A DNA stretch of 64,000 nt, from NCBI RefSeq assembly GCF_005403045.1, contig NZ_BJCL01000016.1, positions 60,597 to 124,596 on the forward strand, given 5' to 3'. A program made the translations under genes and the position numbers. Each line of letters begins with the position of its first letter. The first letter of the stretch is position 1. Source of the DNA: Pseudaquabacterium pictum (GTDB lineage: Bacteria > Pseudomonadota > Gammaproteobacteria > Burkholderiales > Burkholderiaceae_C). This document shows, in pieces, positions 1 to 11,051 of this stretch. Under the pieces are notes generated by a model that was not told where the DNA came from, did no database searches, and saw only the letters and a program-made list of their open reading frames with translations.

Positions 1-707
1 TGGGCCTGCACCCGCTGCTGATGGTGCCGCTGAGCTTCGGCCTGCTGATGGCGGTGGGCATGGTGGTGCACCGCCTCACCTTCCGCCGGCTGGCCCGCAC
101 CAGCCCGGATGTGGACGTGTTCGAGGCGCGTGGCCTGATGGTGGCCTTCGGGCTGATGTTCCTGGTGCAGAACCTGGCGCAGAGCGTGTGGGGCGCCGAC
201 CTGCGTGGCTACGACTACCTGACCGAGCCGGTGAAGTTCGGCGGTGGCGTGCAGTTCGCCGGCAACAAGCTGCTGCTGGCGTTCTTCAGCCTGGCCTTTG
301 CGGTGGCGCTGATCGTGGTGCTCCAGCGCACCCTGCTGGGCAAGGGCGTGCGTGCGCTGATGCAGAGCCCCACCGGCGCGCAGCTGGTGGGCATCGACAC
401 CCAGCGCCTGCACCCGCTGATGTTCGGCGTGGGGCTGGGCCTGTCGGGCGTGGCCGGCTGCCTGCTGAGCATGGCCTACACCATCACCCCGTCGATGGGC
501 GAGCCCTACACCGTCACCGCGCTGATCGTCATCACCCTGGGCGGCTTTGGCAGCATGGGCGGCGCGCTGGCCGGCGGCCTGGCGCTGGGCGTGATCGAGG
601 CCGTGGGCATGCACTTCACCAACCCCTCGCTGAAGAGCCTGCTGTCGTATGCGGTGTTCATCGGCGTGCTGCTGTGGAAGCCCAACGGGCTGTTCAACAA
701 GCGATGA
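1..707 (+). CDS. livH: Branched-chain-type ABC transporter permease LivH (5' truncated)
   Basis: Inner-membrane permease of a HAAT-family (branched-chain amino acid type) ABC importer. The reading frame is already open at base 3, so the N-terminus lies before the window and about 235 residues are visible. They are mostly hydrophobic helices, with the conserved LivH stretch GIDTQRLHPLMFGVGLGLSG and a late GGFGSMGGALAGG segment typical of this family. The stop overlaps the livM start as ATGA, so the two are translationally coupled. The order livH-livM-livG-livF is the usual one. The substrate cannot be read from sequence. The aldehyde dehydrogenase at the end of the operon hints at an aromatic or other carboxylate/aldehyde-yielding compound rather than leucine. 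Confidence 0.9.
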   Translation, partial: GLHPLLMVPLSFGLLMAVGMVVHRLTFRRLARTSPDVDVFEARGLMVAFGLMFLVQNLAQSVWGADLRGYDYLTEPVKFGGGVQFAGNKLLLAFFSLAFAVALIVVLQRTLLGKGVRALMQSPTGAQLVGIDTQRLHPLMFGVGLGLSGVAGCLLSMAYTITPSMGEPYTVTALIVITLGGFGSMGGALAGGLALGVIEAVGMHFTNPSLKSLLSYAVFIGVLLWKPNGLFNKR

Positions 708-1720
708 ACTCCACCTCCTGGAATGAACGGCTCACTGGCTGGCTGCTGGACCGCCGCCTGCTCGGCCGCGACAGCCTGGTGCTGCTGGCGCTGACCGGCT
801 GGGCCCTGGCCATCCCCCACTGGGGCAGCGAGTTCGCCGTCTCGATGGCACTCACCTGCCTGATGTACGTGGCCCTGGCCACCAGCTGGACGCTGTTCTG
901 CGGCACCACGCGCTATCTGTCGTTGGCCACCGCGGCCTTCTTCGGCATCGGCGCCTACTTCAGCGCCATCTTCATCGAGAACCTGGGCTGGTGGGGCGTG
1001 ATCGCCGCCGGCGCCGCGGTGGCCGCCGGCGTGGCCGGCATCATGGGCGCGGCCGTGCTGCACCTGCGCGGCACCTATTTCGCGGTGCTGACCTTCGGCA
1101 TGACCGAGCTGATCCGCCATGCCGTCACCTACTGGGAGAAGCAGGTCACCGGCACCGTGGGCCGGGTGCTGACCGTGGTGCCCGAGCGCGACGTGATCTA
1201 CGGCACCGTGCTGCTGCTGGCGGTGCTGGCGGTGGCCGCCAGCATCGTGCTGCGGCGCACCCGCTTCGGCCTGGCGCTGGCCGGCATCGGCGCCGACGAG
1301 CAGCGCGCCCAGACGCTGGGCGTCAACACCCGCGTCGTCAAGGTGCTGGGCTTCATGCTGACCGCCGCCTTTGCCGGCGCGGTGGGCGCGGCGATGAGCG
1401 TGCGCTGGACCTACATCGACCCCGGCACGGTGTTCAACCCCTTCATCGGTTTCCAGACGGTGCTGATCGCGCTGATCGGCGGCGTGGCCACGCTGTGGGG
1501 CCCGCTGATCGCCGCGGTGGTGTTCAGCCTGCTGGCCGAGACGCTGCGCCTGGCCGCGCCGCAGCTCTACCTGATGACGCTGGGCCTGCTGCTGATCCTG
1601 TGCGTGTTGTACCTGCCGGGCGGCCTGGCCTCGGTGCGCGCGTCCACCTTCACCCAGTGGCGTGACGACTGGCGCGGCTGGATGACCGAGTTGCGCCGCC
1701 GCCCGGGAGCAGCGCGATGA
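704..1720 (+). CDS. livM: Branched-chain-type ABC transporter permease LivM
   Basis: Second inner-membrane permease of the HAAT importer, 338 residues, close to the usual LivM length. It starts at the ATG inside the livH stop (ATGA). The frame is open further upstream, but that part is livH read out of frame. It has about eight to ten hydrophobic segments. LivM landmarks include SLATAAFFGIGAYFSA near residue 70, LRGTYFAVLTFGMTEL around residue 117, and GADEQRAQTLGVNT in the cytoplasmic loop that contacts the ATPases. It ends in a second ATGA overlap with livG, supporting a single transcript with livH, livG and livF. Confidence 0.93.
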   Translation: MNSTSWNERLTGWLLDRRLLGRDSLVLLALTGWALAIPHWGSEFAVSMALTCLMYVALATSWTLFCGTTRYLSLATAAFFGIGAYFSAIFIENLGWWGVIAAGAAVAAGVAGIMGAAVLHLRGTYFAVLTFGMTELIRHAVTYWEKQVTGTVGRVLTVVPERDVIYGTVLLLAVLAVAASIVLRRTRFGLALAGIGADEQRAQTLGVNTRVVKVLGFMLTAAFAGAVGAAMSVRWTYIDPGTVFNPFIGFQTVLIALIGGVATLWGPLIAAVVFSLLAETLRLAAPQLYLMTLGLLLILCVLYLPGGLASVRASTFTQWRDDWRGWMTELRRRPGAAR

Positions 1721-2483
1721 CCAACCACCCCCTGCTGGAAGCGCGGGATGTGACGGTGCGCTTCGGCGGCCTGACTGCCGTGGACGCGGTGAGCGCGGCC
1801 TTCGGCGCCGGTGAGCTGGTGGGCATCATCGGCCCCAACGGCGCGGGCAAGACCACCTTCTTCAATGCGCTGTCGGGCGTGCAGCCGCCCACCGGCGGCG
1901 AGCTGTTTGCCGGTGGCAAGCGGCTGACCGGCGCCAAGCCGCACCGCTATGCCGCCGCGGGCGTGGCCCGCACCTTCCAGACGCCGCGGGTCTTCGCGGG
2001 CCTGGGCGTGGCGGCCAACATCGACTTCGGCCTGCAGTTCGCCGGCCGGGGCCGCCAGGCCAGCTGGCTGCTGAAGGACGCGGCCAGCATCCTGAACCTG
2101 ATCGGCCTGACGGCTCAGGCCAATTTGCCGGCCGCCGCCATCACGCCCAGCCAGCAGCGGCTGCTGGAGATCGGCATGGCGCTGGCCACGCGGCCACGCA
2201 TCCTGCTGCTGGATGAAGTGGCCGCCGGCCTGACCGAGGCCGAGGTGGACGCGATGGCGCAGCTGATCCGCCGCCTGCGCGACGAGCTGGACCTGACGGT
2301 GATCTGGATCGAGCATGCGGTGACCACCCTGCTGCGTTATGTGGAGCGGGTGATCGTGCTGCACCAGGGCCGCAAGATCGCCGACGGCACGCCGGCCGAG
2401 GTGGTGCGCAATGCCGAGGTGGTGGAGGCCTACCTGGGCGACGAGATGAGCGACATGGCGAGCACCCAGGAAGAGGCCGCGGC

Positions 2484-2487
<4 letters not shown>
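1717..2487 (+). CDS. livG: Branched-chain-type ABC transporter ATPase LivG
   Basis: Cytoplasmic ATPase energising the LivHM permeases, 256 residues as usual for LivG. Walker A is GPNGAGKTT near residue 41. The LivG-specific GVARTFQTPRVF Q-loop region follows, then the Walker B stretch RILLLDEVAAGL. The signature region reads ITPSQQRLLEIGMALA, where LivG proteins usually have a version of LSYGQQR. The LSGGQ-like loop is therefore degenerate (TPSQQ), and one should check that this does not weaken ATP hydrolysis. The D-loop and the switch region VIWIEHAV (His present) are intact. The start overlaps livM (ATGA) and the end overlaps livF. Confidence 0.92.
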
Positions 2488-4733
<2,246 letters not shown>

Positions 4734-5781
4734 ACCAGTCCGACAAGCGCTCGACATAGTCCGTCGGCAACAGATGCCCTGACGCGAAGCGCAGGTGCCT
4801 CTTGTCCTGGCTGGGGATGGCCTGGAACAGGGCCTGGTTCTGCTGCGTGCTGGCATGCTCGTCGTCGTCACCCGTCAGCAGCCAGACGCGCTTGCCCTGC
4901 AGTCCGCCGACCAGGTTCATCGGTGCCACGACGGCCACGTTGTCGCCCAGGTGCGGCGGCACCATGGCAGCGACGGCCTGCACGCGGTCGTCCAGCCCCG
5001 CGAGCAGCAGCGCGCCCTGTGCGCCCATGCTGTAGCCGGCGGCCAGGATGCGCCCGGCGTCCAGCTGGGGTTGCGCGACCAGCCAATCGAGCAGCACGCG
5101 GTGGTCGCGCACGGTGTCGACGATCATCTGCTCGTAGGCCTGCCGCTGTCCGAACCAGTGCATGTCGCGCATGGCGCGTTGCGCCAGGGTCCGCTGGCCG
5201 AGGTGCCTGCGCTCACCATGCCCGCGCGCATCGATGGCCACCACGGCGTACCCCTGCTGCAGCGCCATCTGCGTGATGCGGTGCGTCTGCTCGATGGTGG
5301 GTCGTCCGCCGATGTCCGGCAGCCACCAGCGCAGGTGGCTGCGGCCCATCGCATGCATGCCGATCAGCACCGGAAACGGCCGGCGCGCCTGTGCCGGATC
5401 GCCGGGGTAGACGATGCGGCCGTGCAGCAGCGCGCCATCGAAGCTCTGCAGCCGGATGTGGACCGAATGGCCTTCGCCCGGGGTGAACGCCGCCTTGTAC
5501 GCGTACCGCGCCTGCAGCTCGCTGGGGGTGATGCTGTAGGGCTTGAGCCAGACGAAGTGCCAGATGGCGGCGGCGACCGCAGCCGCCAGGCCCATGAAGA
5601 TTCCGATCACGGTGAATGCGCGCTTGTGTTTCATCATCGCTCCGATGCATGTTGAGAACGCAGGGCCCGGCCCGGGTGGCAACGCACCGGGGCAGGCCTG
5701 CGACGCAACGCTAAGGAGGGCGGTGTGAATGGCGCGTGAAGCCCGGACCAGGGCTGCCGGCGGACCTTCAGTGCGGGCCGG

Positions 5782-7221
5782 TCAAGCGCTGGCAGAACCC
5801 GCAGGCGGGGCCAGCCAGCCCCTGGGGGCCCACAGCAACTGCACGCGGGTGTTGCCGTCCGCCTGGCTGAGCGCCAGCGCCAGGCCCTGGTGCTCGGCCA
5901 GACGGTGCACGATGGCCAAGCCGAGGCCGAAGCCCGCGCTGGCGGCACCCTTCTGGAAGGGTTGGCCCAGCCGTGCGCTCAACCCGGCCGGCAGCGCCTG
6001 GCTGCGGTTCTCCAACTGGAGACCCTGGACGTCGGCGGACACGCGCACCGGCCCGGGTTCGCCATGGGCAAAGGCATTGCCGACCAGGTTGGACAGCAGG
6101 ATGTGCAGCACGCCCGGTGGCAGGTCCAGGCGCAGTGCCGGGCTGACATCGATCTCCAGCTGGATGTCCTTGCCCTGCAGCCGCGACATCTGCTCCAGCA
6201 CCACGCGCTCCAGCAGCGGCAGCACCGCCAGCGCAGCGGCGGCGGTGGCCGGTGCCCCGTCGGCCAGCGCAACTGGCGCGGCTGGCGCATGGCCCTCGCG
6301 CGCCAGCGCCAGCAAGGTGTTGACGGTCTGCTCCAGATCCCACAAGGTCTGGCGCATCTGCTGCAGCTGGGCCGGCACACCGGTGGGCAGGTCGTGGCGC
6401 CCCATCAGGCGCTCGGTGGCCATGCCCAGCACGGCCAGCGGCGTGCGCAGCTCGTGGCTGACGTCGCGTGTGAAGACCCGTTCGCGGTCGATGAAGGCCT
6501 GGGTGCGCGCCGTGAGCGCGTCGAGGTGGCGGGCCAGCAGGCCCACCTCGTCGTCGCGGCGGTCCAAGGCGTCGGGGCTGGACCGTGTCGAACCGTCCCC
6601 CGGCCGGCTGCGTGCGATGGCGTCGGCCAGGCGCACCAGGGGCGCGCTGAGGCGCCGTGCACGCCAGGCAGCCAGCCCCAGGGCCGCCAGCACCAGGGCG
6701 CCGCTGCCAGCCGCCCACCACGCCAGCAACTCGCGGCGAAAGGGCCGCACCACCAGCAGCCCGCTGACCTCGGCCACCAGCAAAGGGTGGCGGGCGTCTG
6801 GCACGGGCGGGTCGGGCGGCGCGCCGCGCGGACGGTCCAGCCAATGGAGGTGGTAGTGGCGGCCCTGGGTGCCGGCATGTTCGCGCCGGAGCGGCCGGGC
6901 CTGCCAGGCCTCGCGCAAGTCGGCTGGCAGGCTGGCGGCCGAGTCGTGCCGCTGCATGAAGGCCTGCGGCGGCGCCGGCCAGCGTAAGCTGACCTGGTGC
7001 TGGCGCTGCATCGCAGAGGCCGCGCGGGACAGCGTGTCCGCGATGAAGCGGTCTTCCACCGCGTACACAAAGACCATGGTGAACAGGCCCAGCAGAACGC
7101 TCACGCCCAGGGTGAAGAGCGTGAAGCTGAGCATCAGCTGGCGTTGCAGCCCCTGGCGGGGCCTGGGCAGAGGCGGCAGCGTCGGTCCGGGCGCGCAGGA
7201 CGCCGGTGGAATCTCAGGCAC
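5782..7221 (-). CDS. Sensor histidine kinase (EnvZ/TctE class)
   Basis: Inner-membrane sensor kinase, 479 residues. Transmembrane segments lie at about 28-54 and 165-187, enclosing a periplasmic sensor region of roughly 110 residues with no recognisable ligand fold. A HAMP-like linker follows (about 188-240). The H-box DVSHELRTPL carries the phosphorylated H256. The N-box LLSNLVGNAFAHG has N382 and the G-box GFGLGLAIV is at 430-438, so the catalytic domain looks complete. It begins within the last eight bases of the response regulator gene and is co-transcribed and translationally coupled with it. The signal is unknown, and the downstream hydrolase is the only neighbour that suggests a target. 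Confidence 0.92.
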   Translation of the reverse strand: MPEIPPASCAPGPTLPPLPRPRQGLQRQLMLSFTLFTLGVSVLLGLFTMVFVYAVEDRFIADTLSRAASAMQRQHQVSLRWPAPPQAFMQRHDSAASLPADLREAWQARPLRREHAGTQGRHYHLHWLDRPRGAPPDPPVPDARHPLLVAEVSGLLVVRPFRRELLAWWAAGSGALVLAALGLAAWRARRLSAPLVRLADAIARSRPGDGSTRSSPDALDRRDDEVGLLARHLDALTARTQAFIDRERVFTRDVSHELRTPLAVLGMATERLMGRHDLPTGVPAQLQQMRQTLWDLEQTVNTLLALAREGHAPAAPVALADGAPATAAAALAVLPLLERVVLEQMSRLQGKDIQLEIDVSPALRLDLPPGVLHILLSNLVGNAFAHGEPGPVRVSADVQGLQLENRSQALPAGLSARLGQPFQKGAASAGFGLGLAIVHRLAEHQGLALALSQADGNTRVQLLWAPRGWLAPPAGSASA

Positions 7222-7909
7222 GCGGCAGTTCCAGGGTGTAGCCCACGCCGTGCACGGTCTTCAGCATCGGCGTGCCGAAGGGCTTGTCCAGCGCCTGGCG
7301 CAGCAGGTACAGGTGGCTGCGCAGGGCGTCGGACTCTGGCGGCTCATCACCCCACACGCTGCGCACCAGCTCCGACCGCGTCACGACGCGCGGCCAGGCC
7401 TGCGCCAGGTGCAGCAGCAACTGGTAGGCGATGGGCGTCAGGTCCAGGGACCGGTCGGCCCGTTCGGCCCGCCCGCGGGTGCGGTCCAGCCGCAGCGCGC
7501 CGAGCACCAGCACATGGGGCTGGCCCAGGCGGTGCCGGCGCGACAGGGCGCGGCAGCGCCAGAGCAGCTCTTCCCCGGCAAAGGGCTTGACGAGGTAGTC
7601 GTCGGCACCGGCCGCAAAGCCTTGCGCCTTGTCGTCCAGACTGTCGCGCGCCGTGAGCATCAGGACCGGCACGTGGACGGATGCGGACTCGCGCAGCGCG
7701 CGGCACAGCTGAACGCCGTCCAGGCCCGGCAGGCCCAGGTCCAGCACCAGCACATCGGGTGGCTGCTCCAGCGCCATCTGCAGGGCCAGGCGGCCGTCGC
7801 TGGCTTCCTCGACGGCGTGGCCCGCGTCACGGAGCAGGGCCACCACCTGGGTCCGCAGCGGCCCGTGGTCCTCGACCACCAGGACGTGCAGTGGTGCGAC
7901 TTCGTTCAT
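7214..7909 (-). CDS. OmpR-family response regulator
   Basis: DNA-binding response regulator, 231 residues. The receiver domain (about 8-120) has the acidic pocket VVEDH, phospho-acceptor D57 in VLVLDLGLPG, switch Thr in MLTAR and conserved K108 in YLVKPF. The C-terminal winged helix (about 135-228) has LTPIAYQLLLHLA and ends with VHGVGYTLE, as in OmpR/PhoB proteins. The ATG at 7909 is chosen over an upstream one because GGAGG lies seven bases before it (7919-7923). It overlaps its partner kinase by eight bases. A direct hexamer repeat about 100 bases upstream may be its own binding site. Confidence 0.93.
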   Translation of the reverse strand: MNEVAPLHVLVVEDHGPLRTQVVALLRDAGHAVEEASDGRLALQMALEQPPDVLVLDLGLPGLDGVQLCRALRESASVHVPVLMLTARDSLDDKAQGFAAGADDYLVKPFAGEELLWRCRALSRRHRLGQPHVLVLGALRLDRTRGRAERADRSLDLTPIAYQLLLHLAQAWPRVVTRSELVRSVWGDEPPESDALRSHLYLLRQALDKPFGTPMLKTVHGVGYTLELPRA

Positions 7910-8145
7910 GCGCGCTTTCCTCCAACCGGCAACGCGGCACATGTCTTCCCGGGTGTGCGCTTCATCCAGGCCTCTCCAGGACGCGGAGGAACCAGTCTAC
8001 GGGCGCCCATGTGAAGCCGATGTCAAGCCATGCCCTGGTGGCCGCGAATCGGCATCTGCAGACGCGCCACATTGGCCCATGGGAGGCCAGCGACCGGCAC
8101 CGACCAGCGGCCGCGTTCCGGACCCGGTGGCCGGATCTGCCCGTG
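7910..8145. other. Intergenic region upstream of the two-component operon
   Basis: 236 bases between the response regulator start and the end of the sugar ABC ATPase gene. No coding frame stands out. It must hold the promoter of the two-component operon and any terminator of the maltodextrin operon. The only ordered signal I see is the direct repeat at 8010-8026. No clear hairpin followed by a T-run is visible. Confidence 0.5.
8010..8026 (-). promoter_or_regulatory. Direct hexamer repeat, candidate autoregulatory site of the response regulator
   Basis: On the minus strand TTGACA and TTCACA are spaced 11 bases start to start, one helical turn, as in binding sites of OmpR-family dimers. The pair lies about 100 bases before the regulator start. 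The first half also matches a -35 hexamer, but no good -10 is seen at 16-18 bases. Confidence 0.35.
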
Positions 8146-9282
8146 TCAGACCGGCAGGTCGACCGTCCGCACGCAGGCCTGCCCCGCGCTGTCGAACAGG
8201 TGCAGCGCCTCGGGCACCAGCCGCAACGTCAGCTGGCTGCCGGCAGCGCGGCTCACGCTGCCATCCATCTTCACCGTCATCGTCGGCAGGCCCGGGCCCA
8301 CGTTGACGTAGAGCAGCGACGAATCGCCCAGCCGCTCCACATGCAGCAGGCTGGCCGGCAGGGCGGCGCCCTCGCCGCTGTCGGCCACCGCCATGTGCTC
8401 GGGCCGCACGCCGATCTGCACCGCGCTGCCGGCCGGCACCGCACGCGCATCCACCGCGGCGGTCAGCACCTGGCCGGCCACCTCCACGCGCGCATGGCCG
8501 GCCTCGGCCGACTGCAGCCGGCCGGGCAGCAGGTTCATCTTCGGGCTGCCGATGAACTCGGCCACGAAGGTGCTGGCCGGGCGGTGGTACAGCGTCATCG
8601 GGCTGCCCACCTGGGCCACGCTGCCACGTTCGTCGATCAGCTGGCCGGTGTGCAGCAGCACGATCTTGTCGGCCAGGGTCATGGCCTCCACCTGGTCGTG
8701 CGTCACGTAGATCATGCTGGCCGAGCCCAGGTCGTGGTGCAGCTTGGCGATCTCCAGCCGGGTCTGCACCCGCAGCGCGGCGTCCAGGTTCGACAGCGGC
8801 TCGTCGAACAGGAAGACCTTGGGCTCCTTGACGATGGCACGGCCGATGGCCACCCGCTGGCGCTGGCCGCCCGACAGCATCTTGGGCAGCCGGTCCATCA
8901 GCGGCGTGAGCTGCAGGATGTCGGCCGCGGCCTTCACCTTGGCGGCGATGGCCGCCTTGTCGGCGCCCATCACCTGCAGGCCGAAGGCCATGTTCTGTGC
9001 CACCGTCATGTGCGGGTACAGCGCATAGCTCTGGAACACCATGGCCACGCCGCGCTTGGCCGGCGGCAGGTCGTTCACCCGGGTGCCGGCAATGCTGAGA
9101 TCGCCGCTGGTGATGTCTTCCAGCCCGGCCACGCAGCGCAGCAGCGTGCTCTTGCCGCAGCCCGACGGGCCGACGAAGACGCAGAACTCGCCGTCGTTGA
9201 CGGTGAGGGTGGCGTCCTTGATGGTCAGCGGCAGGTTGGGGCCGTAGCGCTTGTTGACGCGGTTGAACTCGATGCGCGACAT
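8146..9282 (-). CDS. malK: Maltodextrin/trehalose-type ABC transporter ATPase (MalK/UgpC family)
   Basis: Cytoplasmic ATPase for the sugar importer, 378 residues. Walker A is GPSGCGKST, the Q-loop FQSYALYPHMTV, the signature LSGGQRQR, Walker B VFLFDEPLSNLD and the H-loop VTHDQ. The C-terminal third (about 240-378) is the MalK-type regulatory OB/TOBE domain (GVRPEHM). The start is the ATG of MSRIEFN, eight codons before the first beta strand. Frame open further upstream is permease sequence out of frame. It is the last gene of the pullulanase operon, six bases after the second permease. The MalK fold can also serve other sugars; the substrate is inferred from the pullulanase and amylase context. 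Confidence 0.92.
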   Translation of the reverse strand: MSRIEFNRVNKRYGPNLPLTIKDATLTVNDGEFCVFVGPSGCGKSTLLRCVAGLEDITSGDLSIAGTRVNDLPPAKRGVAMVFQSYALYPHMTVAQNMAFGLQVMGADKAAIAAKVKAAADILQLTPLMDRLPKMLSGGQRQRVAIGRAIVKEPKVFLFDEPLSNLDAALRVQTRLEIAKLHHDLGSASMIYVTHDQVEAMTLADKIVLLHTGQLIDERGSVAQVGSPMTLYHRPASTFVAEFIGSPKMNLLPGRLQSAEAGHARVEVAGQVLTAAVDARAVPAGSAVQIGVRPEHMAVADSGEGAALPASLLHVERLGDSSLLYVNVGPGLPTMTVKMDGSVSRAAGSQLTLRLVPEALHLFDSAGQACVRTVDLPV

Positions 9283-9287
9283 GCGGA

Positions 9288-10124
9288 TCAGCCTTTCACA
9301 GCACCGGCGGTCAGGCCGGAGACGATCTTCTTCTGGAACACCAGCACCAGGCCCAGCAGCGGCAGGGTGACGATGACGGAGGCGGCCATGATCGAACCCC
9401 AGGGGATCTCGAATGCGGTGGCGCCGGCGATCAGCGAGATGCCCACCGGCACCGTGCGCTGGTCGTCCTCGACGATGAAGGTCAGCGCGAAGAGGAACTC
9501 GTTCCACGCGCCGATGAACGCCAGCAGCCCGGTGGACACCAGCGCCGGCCACAGCAGCGGCAGGAAGACCTGGAAGATGATGCGCAGCGGCCCGCAGCCG
9601 TCCATGATGGCGGCCTCTTCCAGCTCGTTCGGCAGGTCGCGCATGAAGGTGGTGAGGATCCACACGGTGAACGGCAGGGTGAAGATGGTGTACGGCACCA
9701 CCAGGCCCAGCGCGCGGTTGAACAGGCCGAGCGACTGGATCAGCTCGAACATGCCCGACAGCACCGCCACCTGCGGAAACATCGACACGCCCAGCAGGGT
9801 GAGCATCAGCAGCTCCTTGCCCTTGAAGCGGATGCGACCCAGGGCATAGGCGGCGGTCACGCCCATCAGGATGGCGGCGCCCACGGTGAGCGTGGCCACC
9901 ATGACGGAATTGAGCAGGTGCCGCCCGAAGGGCTGGGCGCCCTCGAACAGCGCGGTGTAGTTGGCCAGCGTCGGATGCTTGGGCCAGATCTGGCTGTCGA
10001 ACAGCGCCGAGCCGGTCTTGAACGAGGTGGCCACCATGTACAGGAACGGGCCCACCGAGATGAAGACGATCATCGCGGCGGCGCAGTACAGCGCCACGCT
10101 GCCCCAGAGTGGACGTTGCTGCAT
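9288..10124 (-). CDS. malG: Sugar ABC transporter permease (MalG type)
   Basis: Inner-membrane permease, 278 residues, with six predicted helices. The cytoplasmic EAA loop reads LPNELEEAAIMDGCGPLRI, which couples to the ATPase, and the C-terminus VSGLTAGAVKG is typical of MalG-type CUT1 permeases. The ATG at 10124 shares one base with the stop of the preceding permease (TGATG on the minus strand). Its partners are the MalF-type permease upstream and the ATPase downstream. A long open frame upstream of the chosen start is an artefact of GC-rich sequence. Confidence 0.92.
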   Translation of the reverse strand: MQQRPLWGSVALYCAAAMIVFISVGPFLYMVATSFKTGSALFDSQIWPKHPTLANYTALFEGAQPFGRHLLNSVMVATLTVGAAILMGVTAAYALGRIRFKGKELLMLTLLGVSMFPQVAVLSGMFELIQSLGLFNRALGLVVPYTIFTLPFTVWILTTFMRDLPNELEEAAIMDGCGPLRIIFQVFLPLLWPALVSTGLLAFIGAWNEFLFALTFIVEDDQRTVPVGISLIAGATAFEIPWGSIMAASVIVTLPLLGLVLVFQKKIVSGLTAGAVKG

Positions 10125-11032
10125 CACTTCTCCGCCAGCTTGACGCGGGTGGCCCGCAGGAAGACCACCGCCGACAGCATGATGATCAGGAACAGCGAGG
10201 TCGACGCCGCCGAGCCGAAGCCCACGTTGCCGGCCTCCACCATCTCGCGCATCACCAGGCCCGACATGCTGATGGTGCTGCTGTCGTTGCTGGTCAGCAC
10301 ATAGATCAGGTCGAAGACCCGCAGTGCATCGAGCAGGCGGAACACCACCGCCACCAGCAGCGGCTGGCGGATCAGCGGCAGCGTCACCTTCCAGAACACC
10401 CGCAGCGGGTGCACGCCGTCCACCCGCGCGGCCTCGTAGCAATCCTTGGGCAGGGTCTGCAGCGCGGCCAGGATCAGCAACGCCATGAAGGGCGTGGTCT
10501 TCCACACGTCCACCGCCACCACGCTCCACATCGCGGTGCTGGCATCGGCCGTCCAGGCGATCTTCTCGGCGATCAGGCCCCAGTCCAGCAGCAGCTGGTT
10601 CACCACGCCGAACTGGTCGTGCAGCATCCAGCCCCACATCTTGGCCGACACGATGGTGGGGATGGCCCAGGGCACCAGCACCGCGGTGCGCACCAGGGTG
10701 CGGCCCTTGAACTCCTGGTTCAGCAGCAGGGCCACGCCCAGGCCGGCCAGCGTCTCCAGCGCCACCGAGACAACCGCGAACTGGAAGGTGTTGCGGATGG
10801 CCGTGCCCCAGTCGCTGGCCCAGAAGCCGTCGGCGTAGTTGGGGTTGAAGAACAGGCCGTAGGGGCCGAAGAAGTTCTCCAGCCCGATGAAGCGGCTGGC
10901 CTGCATGTTGTTGATGTTGGTCTCGGTGAAGGCGAACCACACCGAGCGCAGCAGCGGCCACACGGCCACCACCGCCATCAGCACCAGCATGGGCGCGAGA
11001 AACAGCCAGGCGGTGCGCACGCGGTTGTTCAT
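10124..11032 (-). CDS. malF: Sugar ABC transporter permease (MalF type)
   Basis: Inner-membrane permease of the CUT1 carbohydrate family, 302 residues. There are about six transmembrane helices, a periplasmic loop after the first helix, and the EAA motif LPKDCYEAARVDGVHPLRV. At about 300 residues it lacks the extra N-terminal helices and large periplasmic domain of enterobacterial MalF, so it resembles ThuF/LacF-type permeases. The ATG at 11032 is preceded by GGGAGG eight bases upstream. It follows the binding-protein gene by 19 bases and overlaps the MalG-type gene by one base. Confidence 0.92.
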   Translation of the reverse strand: MNNRVRTAWLFLAPMLVLMAVVAVWPLLRSVWFAFTETNINNMQASRFIGLENFFGPYGLFFNPNYADGFWASDWGTAIRNTFQFAVVSVALETLAGLGVALLLNQEFKGRTLVRTAVLVPWAIPTIVSAKMWGWMLHDQFGVVNQLLLDWGLIAEKIAWTADASTAMWSVVAVDVWKTTPFMALLILAALQTLPKDCYEAARVDGVHPLRVFWKVTLPLIRQPLLVAVVFRLLDALRVFDLIYVLTSNDSSTISMSGLVMREMVEAGNVGFGSAASTSLFLIIMLSAVVFLRATRVKLAEK

Positions 11033-11051
11033 GTTCTGGGCCTCCCTGCAA

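Noticed and set aside
188..703. Extension of the livM frame upstream to base 188.
   Set aside because: That part is livH read in another frame. The ATGA overlap at 704 gives a normal LivM length.
9283..9663. Upstream extension of the sugar ABC ATPase into the permease gene.
   Set aside because: The added residues match no ATPase. The ATG at 9282 starts the first strand of the fold.
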